The translations under genes and the position numbers were made by a program. 44,740 nucleotides of DNA from Nitrospinaceae bacterium (GTDB lineage: Bacteria > Nitrospinota > Nitrospinia > Nitrospinales > JACRGP01), in assembly GCA_029261575.1 (NCBI GenBank), contig JAJDBD010000010.1, forward strand, positions 1-44,740, given 5' to 3'. How positions within the stretch are numbered: position 1 is the stretch's first letter; every line of letters begins with the position of its first letter. Below, piece after piece: positions 1 through 6,770 of this stretch. The notes under the pieces are model-generated. The model was not told the origin of the DNA and did not search any database. It worked only from the letters and a program-made list of their open reading frames with translations.

Positions 1-672
1 AAGCGCTCCAAAGCAATCATCTTGTTTGCCCGCGACCCTGTTGCGGGCCGGGTCAAAACCCGGTTGGCCCGCGACCTTTCCGAAGAGTTTGTTCTGGAGT
101 TGTATCGACGGTTTTTGCGCGACAGTCTGGCGTTGTTGGGAAAGGTTCCGGAGGCGGATTGTTTTTGCGGAGTCCATCCGGTTCCCGAGTCGGGGTTTTT
201 TGAGGAAGCGGGAACGGAATACGGAGTGGAAGTTTTTGCGCAGGAGGGCGGCGACCTGGGCGAGAGAATGCGCAAGGCTTTCCAGCGAAAGTTTAACGCT
301 GGTTACGAAAATGCGGCGATCATCGGCTCCGACAGCCCGTCGTTGCCGTCGGCTTATATCGAGCGCGCTTTGGCGAGCGACGCGGACGTTGCGATCGGGC
401 CGGGAACCGACGGAGGATATTATCTGATTGGCATGCGCGGTCGCGCGACGGAAATCTTCTCGCAGATTGACTGGGGGACCGACTCCGTTCTGGCAAGCAC
501 GGTGGGCCTGTTAAAGCCCTTGGGCGCGAGCGTCGAGGTGTTGCCGCCCTGGTACGACGTCGACGAGTTGGCGGATTTGAAATTTTTGAAAACGCATTTA
601 TCCCTGTTGAACCTTTGCGGTCAAAACGCGGCGCCGGCCACCTGGGATTTGATTAAGGACAGGCAGTTTTAA
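1..672 (+). CDS. DUF2064 / TIGR04282-type glycosyltransferase-like protein, 5' end cut by window
   Basis: The reading frame is open from base 1, so the true start lies upstream; the first visible residues are KRSKAIILFARDP. The protein resembles the nucleotide-diphospho-sugar transferase-like family (TIGR04282, DUF2064, related to CofC/MobA folds). Seen: the N-terminal strand followed by ARDPVAGRVKTRLA (substrate/nucleotide loop), an IIGSDSPSLP segment (the usual acidic metal site), GTDGGYYLIGM, and a C-terminal DVDELADL. These are the order and spacing typical of the family, and about 223 residues are present, so little is missing. The substrate is not known. It ends 18 bp before hisD, on the same strand, so the two may be co-transcribed, but no functional link is apparent. 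Confidence 0.8.
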   Translation, partial: KRSKAIILFARDPVAGRVKTRLARDLSEEFVLELYRRFLRDSLALLGKVPEADCFCGVHPVPESGFFEEAGTEYGVEVFAQEGGDLGERMRKAFQRKFNAGYENAAIIGSDSPSLPSAYIERALASDADVAIGPGTDGGYYLIGMRGRATEIFSQIDWGTDSVLASTVGLLKPLGASVEVLPPWYDVDELADLKFLKTHLSLLNLCGQNAAPATWDLIKDRQF

Positions 673-690
673 GAGTCCTCATAAAACGTT

Positions 691-1989
691 ATGAAAACTT
701 GCAATTATAAAGACGCTGAATTCGAGTCGTTGGCAAACCGACTGATCCACCGGGCGGACGTCGATTTGGAAAGCCGGGACGAAACGGTGCGCGAAATTCT
801 CCGCAACGTGAGGGAAAAAGGCGACGACGCGCTCGTTGAATACACCAATCGCTTCGATCAAACGGCGTTTGGCGTGGACGACTTATTGGTCGGGCGGGAT
901 GAAATAGAGGCGGCTTACAAAAGCGTTCCGCAAAATGAAATCGAGGCTCTGCAACTGGCCGCCGGAAATATCAAAAAATTCCATCAACGTCAGGTACAGG
1001 AGTCCTGGGAGTATAGCGAGGGCGGAGTGACGCTGGGGCAGATGGTGCGTCCCCTGGCGGTGGCGGGGATTTATGTTCCCGGCGGCAAGGCGTCGTATCC
1101 TTCGTCGGTTCTCATGAACGCGATCCCCGCGCGTGTGGCCGGGGTGGAGCGGATCGTCATGTGCAGTCCGGCGCCCGGAGGGGAGATGAGTCCTCATGTC
1201 CTGGTGGCGGCCGATCTGGCGGGCCTGGACATGATATTTAAAGTCGGCGGGGCGCAGGCGGTGGGCGCCATGGCTTATGGGACGGGCACGGTTCCCCGGG
1301 TGGACAAGATTGTGGGTCCGGGAAATATTTATGTCGCCCTGGCCAAGCGCCTGGTTTTTGGGGTTGTGGACATCGACATGATCGCCGGGCCGAGCGAAAT
1401 CCTGATCGTTGCCGATTCCAGCGCGCGGGCGGACTTTGTGGCGGCGGATATTCTTTCCCAGGCCGAGCACGACGAACAGGCGGTCACCGTGCTGGTCACC
1501 CCTGATGAAGAATTAGCCGAAGCCGTTGCCCTGGAGTTGGAGGCGCAAAAGAAAAAGCTCAAACGCCAGAGTATTATGGAGACTTCGTTAGCCGACCACT
1601 GCTATTTGCTTGTGGTCGCAGGACTTGAGGAGGCAGTGGATCTGGCCAACCGCATTGCCCCGGAGCATTTGGAGTTGGCGGTAGCCGAACCGGAGCAATG
1701 GGTGAAAAAAATCCGCAACGCGGGGGCGGTGTTTTTGGGACATTTTACGCCGGAGGCCGTCGGGGATTATCTGGCGGGGCCAAACCATGTACTGCCCACC
1801 AGCGGGACGGCGCGGTTTTCCTCTCCCCTGGGGGTCTACGATTTCATCAAAAGGACGAGTTTGATTTCCTATAGTCCAGAGGCCTTGGAAAATGTTGCCT
1901 CCGCCTGCCGGACGCTGGCGGAAATGGAGAGCCTGGACGCCCATGCAAATGCCGTAAAAATAAGGGTTTCGGTGGAAAATACCGGGTAA
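691..1989 (+). CDS. hisD: Histidinol dehydrogenase
   Basis: This cytoplasmic Zn enzyme carries out the last two steps of histidine synthesis, oxidising L-histidinol to L-histidine with two NAD+. The length of 432 residues matches the family. Visible signatures: PLAVAGIYVPGGKASYPSSV (NAD-binding region), the FKVGGAQAVGAMAYGT stretch, the KIVGPGN segment, the zinc-ligand region SQAEHDEQA (Gln and His), the catalytic Glu-His pair in RIAPEHLEL, and the GPNHVLPT/ARFSSPLGV C-terminal part. The start is ATG with only a weak upstream Shine-Dalgarno. No other his genes are in the window, so hisD is separated from an operon here or the his operon lies upstream. Confidence 0.97.
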   Translation: MKTCNYKDAEFESLANRLIHRADVDLESRDETVREILRNVREKGDDALVEYTNRFDQTAFGVDDLLVGRDEIEAAYKSVPQNEIEALQLAAGNIKKFHQRQVQESWEYSEGGVTLGQMVRPLAVAGIYVPGGKASYPSSVLMNAIPARVAGVERIVMCSPAPGGEMSPHVLVAADLAGLDMIFKVGGAQAVGAMAYGTGTVPRVDKIVGPGNIYVALAKRLVFGVVDIDMIAGPSEILIVADSSARADFVAADILSQAEHDEQAVTVLVTPDEELAEAVALELEAQKKKLKRQSIMETSLADHCYLLVVAGLEEAVDLANRIAPEHLELAVAEPEQWVKKIRNAGAVFLGHFTPEAVGDYLAGPNHVLPTSGTARFSSPLGVYDFIKRTSLISYSPEALENVASACRTLAEMESLDAHANAVKIRVSVENTG

Positions 1990-2034
1990 AACGGAGTGTT
2001 GAGAAAATTTTAAAGGGGAATGCTCCAAATAAGC

Positions 2035-2063
2035 TTGACATCGGGCGGTGGGCATGGTAAAAA
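2035..2063 (+). promoter_or_regulatory. Candidate sigma-70 promoter
   Basis: TTGACA (2035-2040), then a 17-bp spacer, then TAAAAA (2058-2063) preceded by TGG, which resembles an extended -10. It lies between hisD and the oxidase operon. The hairpin at 2118-2141 would lie in its leader, so it may be attenuated or may not be the main oxidase promoter. Read by eye only. Confidence 0.35.
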
Positions 2064-2117
2064 TCCCTCGGAAAATGCCTAAAAAATGGTTATTTAAGCG
2101 TTTTTCTGGGAGCTAGT

Positions 2118-2153
2118 AAACGACTGAAAAGATAGTCGTTTTGGTTCTTTTTT
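2118..2153 (+). terminator. Possible hisD terminator or leader attenuator
   Basis: Perfect 8-bp stem AAACGACT / AGTCGTTT (2118-2125 and 2134-2141) with an 8-nt loop, followed by TGGTTCTTTTTTG. The stem is AT-rich and therefore only moderately stable. It is placed to end the hisD transcript, or to attenuate a transcript started at the promoter candidate at 2035. Confidence 0.4.
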
Positions 2154-2310
2154 GTCTTTGGTTTTAACCTGTAGCCTTTTATGGATGGATGCAGGTATAA
2201 TAATTTGGTTCTATATTTTTTTTAATTAGTTTTGTTGGTAACTGCAGAGCCAACAAATACGAATTTAAAATTCCCACAAAATGCATTTTTTCAAATCAGG
2301 AGGAAAAATT

Positions 2311-4293
2311 ATGTTGGGGAAAGAGCATAGGAAATTCAAGGCAATTCCTTGGGTTCTGGCGGCTGTTCTGGCTGTTTGTTTCGCCGGCTTTGCCCAAAAC
2401 GCTTTTGCTAAAGAAGCGTTTGCCGAAAGCGTTTTCGCTGAAGAAGCGTTTGCCAAAGAAGTTGGAGCCCAGGAGGCTGAAGTTGCCGAGGGCGAAGGCA
2501 AGCCCGAGGTTGAGTGGAGTCAGGACGTCTTCTATAAGGATTTTGAAGGCAATCCGCTGAAAGGGATCGTGAGCGGTTATCCGGCCCCCGAGTTAGGCGA
2601 CTCCGACTACAACCGTTATGATTTTGCGCCGAGCCGAATGTTGCTTTGGATGGCCAATCAGCAGCATTTGTATTTTGGTAGTTTCGTGCTGGCGGTTCCC
2701 ATCTTTTGTATGGTGATCGAATTCATTGGAGTGCGTACCAAGGAGTCCGACCCGGTTCTTTCCGCTAAGTACGACAAGCTGGCCCACGACCTGATGAAGG
2801 TTAGTTTGACGGCGTATTCCTGGACTGCGATCCTGGGAGGGGTTTTGTTGTTTACCTTCATTACCTTGTTCCCCGGTTTCTTTAAGTATATGGCCGGTAT
2901 TTTCCGTCCTGTAATGCATGTTTACGCTCTGATGTTCCTGGCCGAGAGCGGCGTTCTTTACGTCTATTACTATGGTTGGGATAAGATGAGCGCCGATCCC
3001 TTTCTGAAGTGGATCCACGTCAGTCTGTCCGTATTGCTGAACCTGATCGGAACCGTGCTGATGTATCTGGCCAACTCCTGGGCGACTTTTATGCAGGCTC
3101 CGGGCGGCATCGACGAGCAAGGCCGGTTTCTCGGTAATATCTGGCACGTGATTCACTCCACCCTTTGGAATCCTGTCGGGGTTCATCGGATCCTGGGGAA
3201 CATCGTGTTTGGCGGAGGAATCGTGGGGGCGTATGCCGCTTACCATTACCTCAGCGCCAAAAACGACGAGGAAAAAGCGCATTACGACTGGATGTGTTAC
3301 GTAGCGATGTTTATCGCTATCTTTGGCTTGATTCCGCTTCCATTTGCGGGTTACTGGTTGATGAAGGAAGTGTACGCATTCCGCCAGCAAATGGGCATCA
3401 CCCTGATGGGCGGCATCATGGCTTGGTTGTTCATCATTCAGGCGGTAATGATCGGCTTGCTGTTCTTCGGAGCGAACTCCTACCTGCATAATAGTATGGC
3501 GCGGGTTAAGGGGGCGCATCGCTATATGAAGTACTGCAAGTACATGGTGCTGTTGCTGATCGTCACTTTCACCATGTGGATGACCCCGCATACCATTGTT
3601 ATGACGCCCGCGGAATTAAAAGCCATGGGCGGCGCGCAACATCCGGTTGTGGGTCACTTTGGGGTTATGTCAGCAAAGAATACGGCGGTGAACTTGATGA
3701 TCACCTGTACGATTCTTTGTTTTACTCTATATCAAAAAGCGAACAAGAAGATCATGGTTCCCTGGCAGACTATTGGTAACTGCTGGATCGCTGCGATCTT
3801 CGTCTGGGCGGCCCTGAATATCATCTTCCTGGGCGTTTATGGTTACTTCCTGCCGGCCAACCAGCGCGTGGGCCTTTCTGTGCCGCAGGTGACCTCGACC
3901 CTGACCACCCTGTTTGCCTGTACCGCGATCAATATCTCCATGTTCAAGGACTCCGAGTCCTACGGGGATATTCAATGGGGAACGCTTTCCAAGGTGGGCG
4001 CTTACGCGATCTTCCTGTTGGCGATTTCCTTTACTTGGCTCATGGGTCTTATGGGTTATATCCGCTCTGCCGTGCGCTTGTTCTGGCACGTCACCGAGGT
4101 GGTTCGGGACAACTCCCCGGACGCTTATACGCTGACGATCGGCGAGGCGGGTAAGATGCTCACGTTCAACACCCTGTTTGTCTGGGTGCAGTTCCTCGTT
4201 GTTTTCTGGGTGGGATCTTTGACTGGTAAGAAAAAAGTCGAAGAGGCTCGCGCTCCACAAGGCATTCCGGTGCCTGCCCAGCAACAGCAGTAA
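2311..4293 (+). CDS. Cytochrome bd-like oxidase subunit I homologue, Q-loop-less, multi-spanning
   Basis: This 660-residue membrane protein is predicted to be the catalytic core of a respiratory complex. The start at 2311 is chosen for its AGGAGG site. A signal-peptide-like N-terminus is followed by a tandem AFAKE-type repeat, then roughly 13-14 hydrophobic helices. By-eye alignment with E. coli CydA: SRMLLWMANQQH places H119 on heme ligand H19; MFLAESGVLYVYYYGWDKM places E212 on E107; GVHRILGNIVFGG places H292 on H186; GYWLMKEVYAFRQQMG resembles the E445-GRQPW region. The E99 position is V204 or an adjacent residue, with H203 next to it. The distance H292-E353 is about 61 residues against about 259 in CydA, so the quinol Q-loop cannot be present. 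No cydB follows; instead three c-type cytochrome genes do. Related bd-like proteins have been reported from nitrite-oxidising Nitrospira; the equivalence here is inference. Confidence 0.75.
   Translation: MLGKEHRKFKAIPWVLAAVLAVCFAGFAQNAFAKEAFAESVFAEEAFAKEVGAQEAEVAEGEGKPEVEWSQDVFYKDFEGNPLKGIVSGYPAPELGDSDYNRYDFAPSRMLLWMANQQHLYFGSFVLAVPIFCMVIEFIGVRTKESDPVLSAKYDKLAHDLMKVSLTAYSWTAILGGVLLFTFITLFPGFFKYMAGIFRPVMHVYALMFLAESGVLYVYYYGWDKMSADPFLKWIHVSLSVLLNLIGTVLMYLANSWATFMQAPGGIDEQGRFLGNIWHVIHSTLWNPVGVHRILGNIVFGGGIVGAYAAYHYLSAKNDEEKAHYDWMCYVAMFIAIFGLIPLPFAGYWLMKEVYAFRQQMGITLMGGIMAWLFIIQAVMIGLLFFGANSYLHNSMARVKGAHRYMKYCKYMVLLLIVTFTMWMTPHTIVMTPAELKAMGGAQHPVVGHFGVMSAKNTAVNLMITCTILCFTLYQKANKKIMVPWQTIGNCWIAAIFVWAALNIIFLGVYGYFLPANQRVGLSVPQVTSTLTTLFACTAINISMFKDSESYGDIQWGTLSKVGAYAIFLLAISFTWLMGLMGYIRSAVRLFWHVTEVVRDNSPDAYTLTIGEAGKMLTFNTLFVWVQFLVVFWVGSLTGKKKVEEARAPQGIPVPAQQQQ
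2401..2460 (+). repeat. Four tandem 15-bp repeats encoding AFAKE-like pentapeptides
   Basis: Four consecutive 15-bp units encode AFAKE, AFAES, VFAEE and AFAKE, directly after the hydrophobic stretch of the signal-peptide-like N-terminus of the bd-like protein. Each unit recreates an A/V-F-A motif of the kind cut by signal peptidase I. The units are diverged at third codon positions, so the array is not a very recent expansion. Confidence 0.85.
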
Positions 4294-4375
4294 AAAATTA
4301 TATCCTTTGCGGCGTCCGTCGGCTGGCGGGCGCCGCAATTAATCTTTAGGTTTATTTCAGGGGAGGAGTAAGGGG

Positions 4376-5731
4376 ATGCTTCCAGATCAACACGACATAC
4401 TGTGGACATTTCTTTCCATTCTGTTCACGGTATTTTCGTTAACCGTATTTGTGATTATCGTTCAGTATTGCAGGGAACGGGACGACGTTGACGGTAAGAA
4501 ATGGGGAGGGATTTTCGGTGTTTTTCTTATAGCCAATTTCCTTTGCACCAAGCATATGTTCACCCTGGTTCAGGGCGACCAACTTATATTTATTTGGTGG
4601 CAGGTTCTCGTCGTCTTTGTACAACTGTTGGTCTGGGGAATCTTCTGTAAAAGCGATAAGATAGAATCGCAGTCGCCTCCTCTGATCCGGGCCGTTTTTT
4701 TCTGGGTTGTCATCGGGCTTCTGCTCGCGGGTTATACCAACTGGTTGCCCCAGCAAAGAAGCGATCCTCCTCCTAAAGGTGGCGCCGCAATTTCCGCCGA
4801 TCTGACCATGGAAGAGTTTGCTGATATGGGACGGGTCATCGTTTTTGGCGCCAAACAGGTTGCGGGTCAAAAATCGATCGGTAAAGGTCAATGTCCTCTT
4901 TGTCATACGTTCGAGCCTGGAAATAATATTGGACGTTGCCCGAACTTGTTCGGCGTTGAGGAGCGCAGTCACACCCGCATTAAGGAGGAGCGCTACCTGA
5001 ACCTGCCGGTTAAAATCGGCGAAAAGGAGCCCGCTACCGGCGTCGTTAAGGGTAAGCGGGACGGAGTTGATCCCGCCTATCAGAGAGGCGGATCCGACGA
5101 TTTGAATGGAGAGGATTACCTTAGGGAATCGTTGATGTGTCCCTCCTGCTACGTGGTCACGGGTTTTGGTAAGGAAGGGGACACCAAAAGTCCCATGCCG
5201 GTTATTTCAAAACCTCCGATCAGTCTGAATCCGGTAGAATTGAACGCGGTCATTGCCTGGTTGCAATCCAAGGATACCCCGGGCGAATTCTCCAAGGTGA
5301 CCGTGCCTCTGCCTTCAGCCGAAGACTCTGCGCCAAAGGCGGCGGATTCCGGCGAAGAGGAAGAGAGACCGGTGTTCGTTACCGGTGAAGAAGACATTCC
5401 AACTATGATCAATACGTTGGGTTGTCCGTTGTGTCACACCATTCCGGGCGTCGAAGGCGCGGTTGGGGAGCTTGGGCCGAAGTTGCACGAGAAAACCAAC
5501 GCACCCCTACGCATCAAGGATTCCAGGTATGAAGGTAAGGCTACCAATACCAAGGAATACGTTCGGGAATCCATCCTCTGCCCAGGCTGTTATATTGTTA
5601 TGAACGAGGCCGAAGGCGAATTGTTTCCCGATGGAGTGATGCCTCCGGATTTTGCCAACAAGCTTTCCGTGAAAGCTATCGATAAACTGGTGGATTTTAT
5701 TGCAAACACCGAAGCCCCCCCTGCGGGTTGA
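4376..5731 (+). CDS. Membrane-anchored di-heme cytochrome c with paired CxxCY motifs
   Basis: 451 residues; ATG preceded by a GGAGGAGTAAGGGG-type ribosome binding site. About four hydrophobic helices (roughly 8-30, 43-63, 70-90, 104-121) are followed by two class-I-like cytochrome c domains exposed on the far side. Heme-binding CxxCH motifs are CPLCH at 173-177 and CPLCH at 350-354. Each domain then carries a second pair, CPSCY (255-259) and CPGCY (402-406), at the place where ordinary domains have the xPxxY segment before the Met ligand. Candidate Met ligands are MPVIS (M274) and VMPPDF (M422). An acidic, proline/alanine-rich linker (about 310-335) joins the domains. It is the second gene of the oxidase operon and probably carries electrons to or from the bd-like core. 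Confidence 0.8.
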   Translation: MLPDQHDILWTFLSILFTVFSLTVFVIIVQYCRERDDVDGKKWGGIFGVFLIANFLCTKHMFTLVQGDQLIFIWWQVLVVFVQLLVWGIFCKSDKIESQSPPLIRAVFFWVVIGLLLAGYTNWLPQQRSDPPPKGGAAISADLTMEEFADMGRVIVFGAKQVAGQKSIGKGQCPLCHTFEPGNNIGRCPNLFGVEERSHTRIKEERYLNLPVKIGEKEPATGVVKGKRDGVDPAYQRGGSDDLNGEDYLRESLMCPSCYVVTGFGKEGDTKSPMPVISKPPISLNPVELNAVIAWLQSKDTPGEFSKVTVPLPSAEDSAPKAADSGEEEERPVFVTGEEDIPTMINTLGCPLCHTIPGVEGAVGELGPKLHEKTNAPLRIKDSRYEGKATNTKEYVRESILCPGCYIVMNEAEGELFPDGVMPPDFANKLSVKAIDKLVDFIANTEAPPAG

Positions 5732-5747
5732 CCCAGGAGAATTAGTA

Positions 5748-6716
5748 ATGAACAAAACTTTAGTTGCAACAATTATTCTGGCGGTGGTAGTGGGGGTCTT
5801 CCATTATGTGTTGTTCCCCATATTCACTCCCAAGGGATTTTCTTGGGTTTTAAATCAGTACGTTTACTTTTTGATTCTGGTTCTTTCCATCGTCGCCTAC
5901 AATCTCATCTTGAAATTGAAGCCGGCGATGGCCTGGAGAGGCGGGGTAGTTTGGTTGACCGGTTTGTATTTTTATAAGTTTATATTGTACCCGCCCGTTC
6001 CCTGGACCCTTCTCATCACTTATATGATGTTGTGGTCCATCGGCACCTTTCTGTATATCAGTCAGGACGAGGATACGTTCAGGGAATTCAGAGCGCCGCT
6101 CGTTAAGGTGGTCACTGGGGAATACAAGTTTGCGCGTATTATCGTATTCACCTTGATGCCTCTGCTGGTAGGGTTTGCTACCTATCAGTCCCTGATTCCC
6201 AAGTTTGCGGAACCGGTGGAGTTGCGTACGGTTCATCCCGCTCCTCCGGCAACCACCAAGGTGCATGGGAAAACCTACGGTTTGGAGGATTTGCAGAATC
6301 CTTACCGTGTTGACGAACAGGACAATTATAAGGACAGCTTTCCGTTCCTGGACGCCGACAAGCAGGAGTACATGAAGTTCGTCACCGAAGGCGGAACGGT
6401 ATTTTTTCAAAACTGCCATTACTGTCACGGCGATCAGCTGAACGGGCTGGGAATGTTTTCTCATGTCTTCAATCCCACTCCCGCCAACTTTGTCGATCCG
6501 GGAACCATCGCCATGTTGCGCGAGTCTTTCCTCTTTTGGCGCGTATCCAAAGGCGGACCGGGACTCCCCAACGAGTCGACCCCTTGGTCGTCTGCGATGC
6601 CTCCTTGGGAAGAGCATTTGACCACCGAGCAAATTTGGAAGGTCATTCTCTTCGAATACTGGTATACCGGCTGGCATCCCAGAACGTTTGACGATGAATC
6701 ATCCGTTGGCGAATAG
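5748..6716 (+). CDS. Membrane-anchored mono-heme cytochrome c
   Basis: 322 residues. The start at ATG 5748 is chosen because AGGAGA lies just upstream; a longer frame from 5700 would overlap the preceding gene. About five hydrophobic helices (near 7-25, 36-54, 65-82, 86-104, 130-148) precede one class I cytochrome c domain with CHYCH at 223-227 and a probable Met ligand in SAMPPWEE (M284). The gene starts 16 bp after the preceding stop and is followed 54 bp later by the di-heme/NxrC-like gene, so it is the third gene of the same operon. Role inferred: electron-transfer subunit of the bd-like complex. The actual donor and acceptor cannot be read from the sequence. Confidence 0.78.
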   Translation: MNKTLVATIILAVVVGVFHYVLFPIFTPKGFSWVLNQYVYFLILVLSIVAYNLILKLKPAMAWRGGVVWLTGLYFYKFILYPPVPWTLLITYMMLWSIGTFLYISQDEDTFREFRAPLVKVVTGEYKFARIIVFTLMPLLVGFATYQSLIPKFAEPVELRTVHPAPPATTKVHGKTYGLEDLQNPYRVDEQDNYKDSFPFLDADKQEYMKFVTEGGTVFFQNCHYCHGDQLNGLGMFSHVFNPTPANFVDPGTIAMLRESFLFWRVSKGGPGLPNESTPWSSAMPPWEEHLTTEQIWKVILFEYWYTGWHPRTFDDESSVGE

Positions 6717-6770
6717 TGATTAATGAATTCAACTTCTGAATCTATAATATAAATTTAGGATTGAGGAATC

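Larger units (their letters stand above)
1990..2310 (+). other. Non-coding region between hisD and the respiratory operon
   Basis: This stretch of 321 bp is AT-rich and shows no credible ORF. It holds a sigma-70-like promoter candidate (2035-2063), a hairpin with a T-rich tail (2118-2153), an isolated TATAAT (2196-2201) without a good -35, and a strong ribosome binding site AGGAGG at about 2298-2303. That site selects ATG 2311 as the start of the bd-like gene rather than the in-frame ATG at 2281. Confidence 0.6.
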
